11,854 nt of DNA from an uncultured Eubacteriales bacterium (GCA_902475855.1 CABSBF010000055.1:1-11854), one strand, 5' to 3'. Shown: positions 1-6,543, counted from the stretch's first letter. The notes: generated from the letters alone by a model not told the origin. Numbers and translations: made by a program.

Positions 1-28
1 CCCGTTATGACCGCTTCGGTAACTCTCC
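1..28 (-). tRNA. tRNA-Ser, 5' part only (cut by window edge)
   Basis: Read leftward, the segment begins GGAGAGT-TA-CCGAAG and continues through CGGTCATAACGGG. This is the acceptor 5' strand and D arm typical of a long-variable-arm serine tRNA. The anticodon lies outside the window, so the isoacceptor cannot be read, although GGA or CGA would be usual with this D-arm sequence. It is the third and most downstream member of a leftward serine tRNA cluster. The hairpin at 48-77 separates it from the preceding tRNA. Confidence 0.7.
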
Positions 29-47
29 AAATATCCTCATATAAACG

Positions 48-77
48 CGAACTGGGTCATCGTAATGACCCAGTTCG
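48..77 (-). terminator. 13-bp hairpin directly after tRNA-Ser(GCU); possible terminator
   Basis: Arms at 48-60 and 65-77 are perfectly complementary over 13 bp around a 4-nt loop. On the minus strand the stem begins at the base right after the CCA of the tRNA-Ser(GCU) gene. The sequence after the stem is CGTTTATAT, which is a poor U tract. It could be a weak intrinsic terminator or a 3'-end processing signal. The distance to the next tRNA start is about 20 nt. Confidence 0.5.
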
Positions 78-169
78 TGGCGCAGAAGGAGGGATTTGAA
101 CCCTCGCGCGCTTTTTACACGCCTACTCCCTTAGCAGGGGAGCCCCTTCGGCCTCTTGGGTATCACTCC
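78..169 (-). tRNA. tRNA-Ser(GCU), acceptor stem badly paired
   Basis: The minus strand gives a class II tRNA. It has a D arm closed by CCC/GGG, a perfect 5-bp anticodon stem (CTCCC/GGGAG) with loop CTGCTAA (anticodon GCT, reading AGC/AGU), a long variable arm, a perfect 5-bp T stem (GAGGG/CCCTC) and an encoded CCA. The acceptor does not fit: the 5' strand is GGAGTGA and the 3' strand CTTCTGC. Pairs 1-72, 3-70 and 4-69 are Watson-Crick and 6-67 is G-U, but 2-71, 5-68 and 7-66 are mismatched. The neighbouring tRNA-Ser(UGA) has seven perfect pairs. It may be a decayed or recombinant tRNA gene, or a working but odd one. Identity is clear; function is uncertain. Confidence 0.8.
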
Positions 170-199
170 GAATCAAAACACAATATAAAAGGAGAAAGC

Positions 200-288
200 T
201 GGCGGAGAGAGTGGGATTCGAACCCACGGCCCGTTGCCGGGTCACTGGTTTTCAAGACCAGCTCCTTAAACCGCTCGGACATCTCTCC
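200..288 (-). tRNA. tRNA-Ser(UGA)
   Basis: On the minus strand the gene starts GGAGAGATGTCCGAGCGG and ends with an encoded CCA. The 7-bp acceptor GGAGAGA/TCTCTCC is perfect. The anticodon stem CTGGT/ACCAG closes the loop CTTGAAA, giving anticodon TGA. A long variable arm with a CCCG/CGGG stem and a perfect 5-bp T stem (GTGGG/CCCAC) complete a serine tRNA. It is the first gene of the leftward cluster and follows the promoter at 304-332. Its U34 is the type of wobble uridine that TrhP-family enzymes hydroxylate, and such an enzyme is encoded just to the right. Confidence 0.95.
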
Positions 289-303
289 GAATGTTGCTTG
301 AAT

Positions 304-332
304 ATTTTAGCATAGGTATCGTGATTTGTCAA
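304..332 (-). promoter_or_regulatory. Sigma-A promoter of the tRNA-Ser cluster
   Basis: The minus strand reads TTGACA (327-332), a 17-nt spacer, then TAAAAT (304-309). The -35 is a perfect consensus and the -10 matches 5 of 6. Transcription would start near 297, about 9 nt before the 5' end of tRNA-Ser(UGA), which suits a stable-RNA promoter. Confidence 0.85.
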
Positions 333-339
333 CCATATA

Positions 340-440
340 TTCCGGAAAAATAGCGGCAGGCTGTGTCAGCCTATCAAAAAATGTGCGTTCGCCCGGAAGT
401 AATAGAAAAACTCAGACTAGGTACAATTCTTTTTCCGGAA
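340..440. repeat. Intergenic segment bounded by an 11-bp inverted repeat
   Basis: The stretch between the tRNA promoter and the operon terminator (333-475) holds no gene. It is bounded by TTCCGGAAAAA at 340-350 and its exact inverse at 430-440; each copy contains the palindrome TTCCGGAA. A third CCGGAA lies at 393-398. Inside is a 6-bp hairpin, AGGCTG/CAGCCT (358-363 and 367-372, loop TGT). No matching target duplication flanks the repeat. It could be a structured RNA, a protein-binding region or a decayed miniature element. Confidence 0.4.
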
Positions 441-475
441 AGTGCAAAAGAAACCGGCCTACAACAAATCATCAA

Positions 476-501
476 AACCGTGGCAGTCACCTGCCACGGT
501 T
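476..501 (-). terminator. Terminator of the tagA-tmk-mltG-trhP operon
   Basis: An 11-bp perfect stem (476-486 with 491-501) encloses a 4-nt loop. It lies a few bases past the TAA of the U32 gene. On the minus strand the stem is followed by TTGATGATTTG, a moderate U-rich tail. Its position at the end of a five-gene leftward operon supports the call. Confidence 0.8.
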
Positions 502-505
502 CAGT

Positions 506-1723
506 TTATTCTGGGGAAAGCTCCACTGCATGACGGAGGATGCTGAATGACGGCGCCTGCTTTGGAAGCCGCATTTGGAACAGCATCTGCGGATTCCGCG
601 GCTCGATCAGTTCATTACCGTCCATATCCTGCATCAGAGGTGCTGCAAATGAAATTGGCCTGAAATTCGGACCGACCAGTTCCACTTCATCCCCTGCCGC
701 AAACTTGTTGCGCAGCGACAAGGTGGCGTTGCCTTCTGCATCACAGTCCGCCACAATGGCGCAGACCTGCCATTGGCGGATATAGCGGGAACTCTGATAA
801 TACTGTCCCGGCTGGCCAAAGAAAAATCCGGTTGAATAGTGCCGGTGGGAAACATGCTCTACTTCATCACGCCAAACCGGATCAAGGGGCTGCCCGGCTG
901 CCGCAGCGTCGATCGCATGGCGGTACGCGCCGGTGACAATGGCCGCATAGTAGGCAGATTTCGCGCGTCCTTCAATTTTCAGGCAATCCACGCCGGCTTC
1001 CGCCAGCTCCGCAATATGATCGATCATGCACATATCGCGGGAATTCATGATATATGTCCCCTTTTCGTCTTCAAAAACCGGGAAGTACTCACCGGGGCGT
1101 TTTTCCTCCATCAGCGCATACTGATAGCGGCAGGGCTGTGCGCAGGCGCCCCGGTTGCTGTCGCGCCCGGTCATATAGTTGGATAGCAGGCAGCGGCCGG
1201 AATAGGAAACGCACATCGCACCGTGCGCGAAGGTTTCAAGTTCCAGCTCCGGCGGTGTATTCTGCCGGATGGCTCGGATCTCCTCCAGAGAAAGTTCCCT
1301 GGCAAGGACGACGCGCTTTGCACCAAGATCATACCATGCCGAGGCGCAGGCAGCATTTGCAATGCTCACCTGCGTAGAAACATGGCACTCACAGCGCGGC
1401 GCGTATTTCTCCGCCATACGGAAAACACCGAGATCGGCAATGATCAGCGCGTCCACACCGCAGGAATTGAGCTGCTCCAAGTGCGCAGGAAGCGCCGGAA
1501 GCTCATTGCCGCGCGGCATGGTATTGACGGTAACATGTACCCTTACTCCATGTGAATGCGCATAGCGCACAGCTTCCGGCAGCTCCTCCGGGGAAAAATT
1601 CCCCGCAAAGGAGCGCATTCCGAAGCTCGTTCCGGCAAGATAGACCGCATCCGCGCCATAGAGCACCGCCATCTTCAGGCGTTCCATATCCCCTGCGGGG
1701 GCCAGCAGCTCCGGTTTAACCAT
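506..1723 (-). CDS. trhP: U32 family protein, probable prephenate-dependent tRNA uridine(34) hydroxylase (TrhP/YrrO type)
   Basis: This 405-residue protein belongs to the U32 'peptidase' family. It has the N-terminal ELLAPAGD block and, near residues 162-180, the family signature running E-x-F-x-x-G-A-M-C to G-R-C-L-L-S. Cysteines 171, 178, 194 and 232 have the spacing of the four [4Fe-4S] ligands known in this family. Members once called collagenases are now known as RNA or ubiquinone hydroxylases. TrhP uses prephenate to hydroxylate U34 of tRNAs that decode four-codon boxes. In B. subtilis two such genes (yrrN, yrrO) lie after the mltG homologue yrrL; here one gene of YrrO-like length directly follows mltG. 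The ATG overlaps the mltG stop by 8 nt and GGAG lies 7 nt upstream, which suggests coupled translation. The family is certain. The exact substrate is inferred, and an RlhA-like rRNA hydroxylase is the alternative. Confidence 0.85.
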   Translation of the reverse strand: MVKPELLAPAGDMERLKMAVLYGADAVYLAGTSFGMRSFAGNFSPEELPEAVRYAHSHGVRVHVTVNTMPRGNELPALPAHLEQLNSCGVDALIIADLGVFRMAEKYAPRCECHVSTQVSIANAACASAWYDLGAKRVVLARELSLEEIRAIRQNTPPELELETFAHGAMCVSYSGRCLLSNYMTGRDSNRGACAQPCRYQYALMEEKRPGEYFPVFEDEKGTYIMNSRDMCMIDHIAELAEAGVDCLKIEGRAKSAYYAAIVTGAYRHAIDAAAAGQPLDPVWRDEVEHVSHRHYSTGFFFGQPGQYYQSSRYIRQWQVCAIVADCDAEGNATLSLRNKFAAGDEVELVGPNFRPISFAAPLMQDMDGNELIEPRNPQMLFQMRLPKQAPSFSILRHAVELSPE

Positions 1724-3035
1724 TCTGGCTCTCCAGGAAGCGGTTGTGCTCGTCGTAGGTTTCAGAGAAGTGGTGGTAGCCCGTGGATTCGTCTAACGCA
1801 TAGAAATAATAGTTTGTATCGGCCGGATTCAGGGCGGCGGAGATGCTGTTCAAACCGGGGTTAGAGATCGGTCCGACAGGCAAACCCTGACGGGTATAGG
1901 TGTTATACGGACCGTCGATCTGCGTCTGTTCATAGGTCAGGTTTCCGGTAATTCCGCCAAGGCCATAAATCACGGTGGCGTCAATATTCAGGAAGGGATA
2001 ATCCGCCGGACGGCACAGACGGTTATAGATTACAGAAGCGATGTTTGCACTCTCATTTGCGCCGGCGGTTTCTTTCTCCACCATGGAAGCGACCGTAATC
2101 AGGCGGTAGACGGTCAGCTTGTTTGCCTCGATATAGCTTTCATCGTAGCCTCGCGCGGCCAGACGGTCAGCAATCGCGGCATTCAGCGTGTCTAGTTGTG
2201 CCTGTGCATCCTCAGAGAATTTGCGGTTGAAGTTAGCAAGCAGCTTGTTCAGCACGCGTTCCGCATCGTCATTCAGGTAGAAATAGTAGGTGTCCGGGAA
2301 GAGGAAGCCCTCCAGCCGGTTTTCCTGTCCATAGGGGATTCCCTCAAGGAACCAGTAGTCAAATTCCATATTCGCGGCAGACTTTTTCAGTTCCTCTGCG
2401 GTGCAGACACCCTTTTCCTCCATCAGCGCAAAAATCTGCGCGCATGTCTTGCCTTCCGGAATCGTGACCGTGACCTCGGTGCGGTTCGCGCTATTCTTAC
2501 GCATACCGCTGTTGAGGGCGTGATAGTCGTAATTATACTGAAGCTGATAGGTTCCAGGTGCCATGGAGTCGGCAGAGTGAGTAAATTTGCAGTAGAGCTT
2601 GAAGAGCCATGGATATTTAATCAGGCCCTGATCCTGAAGCATCTGCGCGATGTCATCCAGCGTCGCGCCATCTTCAATCGTAACCTGCACCGTATCGGAG
2701 GAGCGGCCGAAGGCCAGAACATCCTCCGCACACTCCCAAGCCGCGAATCCGAGGCCAACAGAAATCAGGGACACAATCACAACATAGAGAAGGATCTTCA
2801 GATACAGCGGAACCATGCGCTTTCTGCGCCGGCGCGACTTTTTCTTTTGCGGCACTTCCGGTTCCTCCGTGTATGCGGTTTCGTCGTATTCCCCGTAATC
2901 ATCAAACGCATCACCAAAATCCGGGTTGAAATCGTCAGCCTGCGATTCCGGCGCTCCTTCCTGCGGATAAGGGTCAATATTATAAAACTCGGAAGAATCT
3001 CCGTATTCGTCAAAATCTCTGTTTCGATCAGACAT
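1716..3035 (-). CDS. mltG: Endolytic murein transglycosylase MltG (YceG-like)
   Basis: MltG cuts nascent peptidoglycan glycan strands at the outer face of the cytoplasmic membrane and so sets glycan chain length. The 439-residue product has a disordered acidic cytoplasmic head (1-60), a basic cluster (KKKSRRRRKR, about 64-73), one membrane helix (about 76-100), a LysM-like region and a YceG catalytic domain. The catalytic glutamate lies in ASMVEKETAG (about 316-325), followed by the conserved NIDATVIYGLG and YNTYTRQGLPVGPISNPG segments. I chose the ATG at 3035 because AGGAGG ends 6 nt upstream. An in-frame ATG at 3104 would add 23 residues inside the preceding gene. The gap to the DJ-1 gene is 1 nt. 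The long acidic head is common in Gram-positive MltG. Confidence 0.93.
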   Translation of the reverse strand: MSDRNRDFDEYGDSSEFYNIDPYPQEGAPESQADDFNPDFGDAFDDYGEYDETAYTEEPEVPQKKKSRRRRKRMVPLYLKILLYVVIVSLISVGLGFAAWECAEDVLAFGRSSDTVQVTIEDGATLDDIAQMLQDQGLIKYPWLFKLYCKFTHSADSMAPGTYQLQYNYDYHALNSGMRKNSANRTEVTVTIPEGKTCAQIFALMEEKGVCTAEELKKSAANMEFDYWFLEGIPYGQENRLEGFLFPDTYYFYLNDDAERVLNKLLANFNRKFSEDAQAQLDTLNAAIADRLAARGYDESYIEANKLTVYRLITVASMVEKETAGANESANIASVIYNRLCRPADYPFLNIDATVIYGLGGITGNLTYEQTQIDGPYNTYTRQGLPVGPISNPGLNSISAALNPADTNYYFYALDESTGYHHFSETYDEHNRFLESQNG

Positions 3036-3036
3036 C

Positions 3037-3585
3037 TTATACCTCCTGTTTGTAAACGATGCCGGAAGCCACCTTCTGTGCGGCATCTTCGCCGCGGAGG
3101 ACACGGATCAGCTCCAGGGCAAAGTCAAACGCCGTGCCAGCAGCACACCCGGTGATCACGGTACCGTCCGTAACTGCACTGCCGGGCTGCATCCTTGCGC
3201 TGCCCATTTCCGCTTCCATGCCGGGATAACAGACCGCGCGCTTCCCATCCGTGATACCGAGGCTTGCGAGCACCGTCGGCGCAGCGCAGATCGCGGCAAC
3301 ATACTTGCCTTCATTATACATCTGGCGCACAGCCTGAATCGTTTCCCTGCTCTTGCGAATAGACGTTACACCGCCGAGGCCTCCTGGCAGAACGATCATA
3401 TCCGCTCTGGTCAGATCCGTGTCTTCCACGATACAGTCCGCAGTTACCGTAATGCCGTGGCTGCCCGTGACAGAGAGCGCGCCGATTCCGGCAAACTTTA
3501 CATCCAAACCGGCACGGCGCAGCAAATCGCAGGGGATGATCGCCTCTGCCTCTTCAAAGCCGGCTCCAAGAATCACGTATACCAT
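3037..3585 (-). CDS. DJ-1/PfpI family protein (YajL/ThiJ-like)
   Basis: This is a 182-residue single-domain protein of the DJ-1/YajL branch of the class I glutamine amidotransferase-like fold. The nucleophile-elbow cysteine is C100 in VAAICAAPTVLA, and the acidic partner is E14 in GFEEAEAI. The CYPGME block matches the family. Such proteins have been described as redox-sensitive chaperones, deglycases or glyoxalases, and the physiological role is disputed. I use the ATG at 3585, since GGAGG lies 7 nt upstream and the codon overlaps the tmk stop by one base (TAATG). A start 18 nt further upstream would lie inside tmk. It sits in the middle of an envelope/nucleotide operon with no obvious functional link. 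Confidence 0.85.
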   Translation of the reverse strand: MVYVILGAGFEEAEAIIPCDLLRRAGLDVKFAGIGALSVTGSHGITVTADCIVEDTDLTRADMIVLPGGLGGVTSIRKSRETIQAVRQMYNEGKYVAAICAAPTVLASLGITDGKRAVCYPGMEAEMGSARMQPGSAVTDGTVITGCAAGTAFDFALELIRVLRGEDAAQKVASGIVYKQEV

Positions 3586-4256
3586 TATGCTCCCTCCAGA
3601 CATTTTTTGACCAGTGCGTAGATTTCTGCATGAATATCATCAATCGCACGCATTTTCCCGTCCCTGACGCAGTGGATCATGCTCCAGCCGTAGTGCTTTG
3701 CGGCATCCATGCCGACCTCGCGGCACTGACGAAGATAATCCATATTCTGCTCGTGGATGTCCGCATGCGTATGGGTGCTTGTTTCACGTTTGCGCAGCAT
3801 TTCGTCTGTCAGTTCCGTCGGAACATCGAGATATAAGACGAGATCGGGTTTTGGAAGTTCCAAACGGTTGTATTCAAAGTCCTGCAGCCAACGGAAAAAC
3901 TCCTCCCGGCGCTCCGGCGGCTCCTTGGATGCCTGATGAACAGCATTGGATGTAGTATAGCGGTCGGACAGCATCAGGCCGCCCTGTCGGTAGTATTCCT
4001 TCCAGAGCTTCTGATATGAGGCATAGCGATCCACTGCATAGAAGGTAGAAGCGGCATAGGCATTGACGTCCGAAGGCTTCGTGCCGAATTCCCCACCCAG
4101 ATACATCCGAATCAGCGCCGAAGACGGCTCGGAATACTGCGGAAATACCATGGTGCGGAAATCGACCTTTTCAGCTTGCAGTCTTGCGGTCAAAAGCCTG
4201 AACTGTGTGGATTTACCGGAGCCGTCCGTTCCCTCGAAAACAATCAGCTTTCCCAT
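3585..4256 (-). CDS. tmk: Thymidylate kinase-like dTMP kinase
   Basis: This cytosolic enzyme converts dTMP and ATP to dTDP and ADP for DNA synthesis. The 223-residue protein shows the P-loop GTDGSGKST at 9-17, the nucleoside-binding SDRYTTSN block at 97-104 and an arginine-containing LID region near 155-166. FPQYSEPSSALIRMYLGGEFG (split by eye, about 38-58) replaces the usual REPGGT-type motif after the first helix. This marks a clostridial subfamily that differs from classical Tmk, so activity on another deoxynucleoside monophosphate is possible. The ATG is 6 nt after the stop of the glycosyltransferase gene and AAAGGG serves as its ribosome site. Length is normal for the family. Confidence 0.88.
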   Translation of the reverse strand: MGKLIVFEGTDGSGKSTQFRLLTARLQAEKVDFRTMVFPQYSEPSSALIRMYLGGEFGTKPSDVNAYAASTFYAVDRYASYQKLWKEYYRQGGLMLSDRYTTSNAVHQASKEPPERREEFFRWLQDFEYNRLELPKPDLVLYLDVPTELTDEMLRKRETSTHTHADIHEQNMDYLRQCREVGMDAAKHYGWSMIHCVRDGKMRAIDDIHAEIYALVKKCLEGA

Positions 4257-4262
4257 AAAAGT

Positions 4263-4982
4263 TTACCCTTTCCATCTCTTTTTCAAAGCTGCGAAGACAT
4301 ACTTTGGAAGGCGCAGCATTCTTCCGAAGCGGCGTGGCTCACACAGCAGGCGGTAAAGCCACTCCAATTGCAGCTTTTGCATCCACTTCGGCGCACGTTT
4401 GAGCGTCCCGGCGACAACGTCCAGCGTGCCGCCCAAGCCGATCATCAGCCCCGCCCCAGATTCAGCCAGATACTTCTGCATGAAAAACTCCTGTTTTGGA
4501 GATCCGAGACAAACAAACACAACATCAGGGTTTGCCTCGCGGAGCTTCTGAAGCACCTGCGCGTCTTCTTTGAAATAACCGTCCGCTGTTCCGCAAATGC
4601 AGAGCGCCGGATAGCGTTCGCGCAGTTTTTCCGCTGCAATATCCGCAATGCCGGGCTTCGCGCCAAGCAAATACAGCCGTTTCCCGGTTTCCGCAAGATA
4701 GGCAAGCAGCGCCATTGCAAAATCGAACCCTGCAACCTTCTGCTTGAGCGGCTTGCGCACAAGCTTGGACGCAAGCACCACGCCCGCGCCGTCCGGCAGG
4801 ACAAGACCGGCCGCGTTGATGAGCGCCCGCAGCGGCTCGTTTTTCAGCGCATCATATGCAATCTCCGCATTCGGCGTGACGCAGTATGCTGGCGGTCCGT
4901 TTTCCAGCAGCTTCTGAGCCAGGCTGAGTGCTTCTTCCATTGTTACATTGTCATAGAAAACGCCCAGAACTTCGGTTTTCAT
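4263..4982 (-). CDS. WecG/TagA/CpsF family (GT26) glycosyltransferase
   Basis: This 239-residue enzyme belongs to the family that moves N-acetylmannosamine, or a similar sugar, from UDP onto undecaprenyl-PP-GlcNAc. That is the linkage-unit step for wall teichoic acid or a related surface polymer. Family marks are VTPNAEIA (35-42), the LPDGAGVV block with the likely catalytic base D64, VCLGSPKQE (157-165) and the KRAPKWMQKLQLEWLYRL hallmark (195-212). A basic C-terminal tail probably docks to the membrane. AAGGAG lies 8 nt before the ATG. It is the first gene of the leftward operon behind the promoter at 5012-5040. No other teichoic acid gene is in the window, so the polymer cannot be named. 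Confidence 0.9.
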   Translation of the reverse strand: MKTEVLGVFYDNVTMEEALSLAQKLLENGPPAYCVTPNAEIAYDALKNEPLRALINAAGLVLPDGAGVVLASKLVRKPLKQKVAGFDFAMALLAYLAETGKRLYLLGAKPGIADIAAEKLRERYPALCICGTADGYFKEDAQVLQKLREANPDVVFVCLGSPKQEFFMQKYLAESGAGLMIGLGGTLDVVAGTLKRAPKWMQKLQLEWLYRLLCEPRRFGRMLRLPKYVFAALKKRWKG

Positions 4983-5011
4983 CCGCTGTACTCCTTTTTT
5001 CTATATTTGCT

Positions 5012-5040
5012 ATTCTATCACAAATTCTTCCGTTTGTCCA
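5012..5040 (-). promoter_or_regulatory. Sigma-A promoter of the tagA-tmk-mltG-trhP operon
   Basis: The minus strand reads TGGACA (5035-5040), 17 nt, then TAGAAT (5012-5017). A TG dinucleotide one base before the -10 makes it an extended -10. Transcription would begin about 25 nt before the ATG at 4982. It diverges from the promoter at 5096-5124, with about 55 bp between the two -35 boxes. Confidence 0.8.
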
Positions 5041-5095
5041 TTCGAAATCAACTCCCCGCCGCGATTATGCTGAATGTAAAATGTACGTAAAATAC

Positions 5096-5124
5096 TTGAC
5101 ATCCGTATTTTCTTTCAATAGAAT
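5096..5124 (+). promoter_or_regulatory. Sigma-A promoter of oadB-oadG
   Basis: TTGACA (5096-5101), a 17-nt spacer and TAGAAT (5119-5124) make a near-consensus promoter. The predicted start near 5131 leaves an untranslated leader of about 70 nt before the TTG start codon at 5202. The -10 overlaps the palindrome at 5121-5137. Confidence 0.85.
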
Positions 5125-5137
5125 AATTATATTATTC
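5121..5137. promoter_or_regulatory. 17-bp palindrome over the oadB -10 and start site; possible operator
   Basis: GAATAAT (5121-5127) and ATTATTC (5131-5137) are exact inverse repeats around TAT. The palindrome covers the downstream half of the -10 and the likely transcription start. This is where a dimeric repressor would block the promoter. It is AT-rich and short, so chance is possible, and no regulator gene lies next to it. Confidence 0.35.
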
Positions 5138-5201
5138 GTTGTCGGTTCCGTCCGGCATCGCTGTCCGCTATTTTCCCCATTGATTTCTAGGAGGAACTGT
5201 T

Positions 5202-6341
5202 TTGGAAGTCTTATTTGAAAATCTGCAAAACCTGTTTGTCAGCGGCGGGTGGAAGCTGCTGGTCATGTGGGTGATCGGCGGCATACTGATCTATCTGGCA
5301 ATCGTGAAGGACATGGAGCCCTCTCTCCTGCTGCCCATCGGTTTCGGTGCGATCATTATGAATCTGCCCGGTATTGTCAATGCTGCAGGCGAGATCGTGA
5401 ATCTGAAAACGCTGGAACTGCTCTACAATAACGGCATCGTCAACGAGCTGTTTCCGCTGGTTCTTTTCATCGGAATCGGCGCCATGATTGACTTCGGTCC
5501 CCTGCTTGCCAATCCGAAGCTGATGATCTTCGGCGCCGCCGCACAATTCGGCATTTTCTTTACCTTCTTTATGGCAAGTCTCTGCGGCTTCAATATCAAC
5601 GATGCCGCATCCATTTCGATTATCGGCGCGGCGGACGGCCCGACCGCTCTGGTCGTTGCCAACGCCCTCAGAAGCAGCTATATCGGTGCAATCACAGTTG
5701 CAGCCTATTCCTATATGGCGCTGGTACCTATGGTTCAGCCTCCCGTGATCAAGCTCCTCACCACAAAAAAGGAGCGCATGATTCGGATGACATACGAACC
5801 GAAAAACGTGTCCAAAACCACAAAAATTCTCTTCCCCATCGTGATCACCATCATCACCGGCATTTTTGCCCCCAAGGCCGTTGAACTCATTGCCTTCCTG
5901 ATGTTCGGCAATCTGATCCGCGAATGCGGCGTGCTGAACTCTCTCTCTGAAACCGCGCAGAAGGTTCTGGCGAATCTCGTCACGCTCTTCCTCGGCATTA
6001 CCATTGCCGTAAAGATGAACGCAAATGAATTTCTCCGCCTGGAAACCCTGATGATCATGGGACTCGGCTTGGTCGCCTTCATCTTTGATACCGCGGGCGG
6101 TGTGCTGGTCGCAAAGTTCATCAACATTTTCCTTCCAAAGGGGAAAAAGCTCAACCCCATGATCGGCGCTGCCGGAATTTCCGCCTTCCCCATGTCCGCG
6201 CGTGTTGTGCATAAAATGGGTCTGAAGGAGGATCCGCAAAACTTCCTGCTGATGCATTCCATCGGCGTGAACGTATCCGGCCAGATCGCTTCCGTCATCG
6301 CAGGCGGCCTGATCATGAGCCTTGTCTATTTGATCCACTAA
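5202..6341 (+). CDS. oadB: Na+-transporting carboxylic acid decarboxylase, beta subunit (OadB/MmdB/GcdB)
   Basis: This 379-residue polytopic membrane protein is the subunit that decarboxylates carboxybiotin and pumps Na+ out of the cell. The conserved GAADGPTAL motif (142-150, with the key aspartate D145) lies after NDAASISI. YSYMALVPMVQPP (169-181), FDTAGG (295-300), NPMIGAAGISAFPMSARV (318-335) and HSIGVNVSGQI (352-362) are all family blocks. The start is TTG at 5202, with AGGAGG 7 nt upstream; no in-frame ATG fits as well. The alpha subunit (carboxyltransferase) and biotin carrier are absent here, so the substrate (oxaloacetate, methylmalonyl-CoA or glutaconyl-CoA) cannot be told. The gene symbol is therefore generic. 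The next gene encodes the small membrane anchor. Confidence 0.93.
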   Translation: MEVLFENLQNLFVSGGWKLLVMWVIGGILIYLAIVKDMEPSLLLPIGFGAIIMNLPGIVNAAGEIVNLKTLELLYNNGIVNELFPLVLFIGIGAMIDFGPLLANPKLMIFGAAAQFGIFFTFFMASLCGFNINDAASISIIGAADGPTALVVANALRSSYIGAITVAAYSYMALVPMVQPPVIKLLTTKKERMIRMTYEPKNVSKTTKILFPIVITIITGIFAPKAVELIAFLMFGNLIRECGVLNSLSETAQKVLANLVTLFLGITIAVKMNANEFLRLETLMIMGLGLVAFIFDTAGGVLVAKFINIFLPKGKKLNPMIGAAGISAFPMSARVVHKMGLKEDPQNFLLMHSIGVNVSGQIASVIAGGLIMSLVYLIH

Positions 6342-6353
6342 GGAGGTCTTTCC

Positions 6354-6524
6354 ATGCTGTATCAATACCTTGCCTCTGCTGCGGAGGTCGCCGACCGTCC
6401 GGCCACATGGGAGGAATCTCTCAAGCTCATGGGTCAGGGCTGGGGCGCCATCTTCCTTGTGATTCTTCTCATCATGCTGTGCGTTCTGATTCTGAACGCC
6501 GTCTTCCGCCCGAAAAACAAATAA
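6354..6524 (+). CDS. oadG: Small OadG-like gamma subunit of sodium pump decarboxylase
   Basis: A 56-residue ORF starts with ATG at 6354 and has AAGGAGG at 6340-6346, overlapping the oadB stop. It has a short polar N terminus, then GQGWGAIFLVILLIMLCVLILNAVF, split here as GQGWGAIF (27-34) and a single membrane helix to about residue 51, and a basic tail (FRPKNK). One N-terminal membrane helix beginning with a GWG/GMG-type motif is typical of OadG, which holds the pump complex together. It is shorter than classical OadG (about 80 residues), which also carries a soluble Zn-binding tail. The position 12 nt after oadB supports the call more than sequence alone. Confidence 0.8.
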   Translation: MLYQYLASAAEVADRPATWEESLKLMGQGWGAIFLVILLIMLCVLILNAVFRPKNK

Positions 6525-6543
6525 AAATCCCGCTTGCGGGCCC

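Noticed and set aside
65..301. Rightward ORF across the tRNA genes
   Set aside because: It is the well-known spurious translation of antisense tRNA sequence (with GFEPSRA- and DSNPRP-like strings); both tRNAs are clearly read on the minus strand.
3036..3104. Longer N terminus for MltG (ATG at 3104)
   Set aside because: It would overlap the DJ-1 gene by 68 nt, whereas the ATG at 3035 has AGGAGG at ideal spacing.
4176..5090. 304-codon rightward ORF opposite the glycosyltransferase
   Set aside because: It lies antisense to a gene with strong GT26 motifs, runs through two promoter regions and lacks a ribosome site.
5131..5201. Riboswitch in the oadB leader
   Set aside because: The leader of about 70 nt has no recognisable aptamer core or terminator hairpin.
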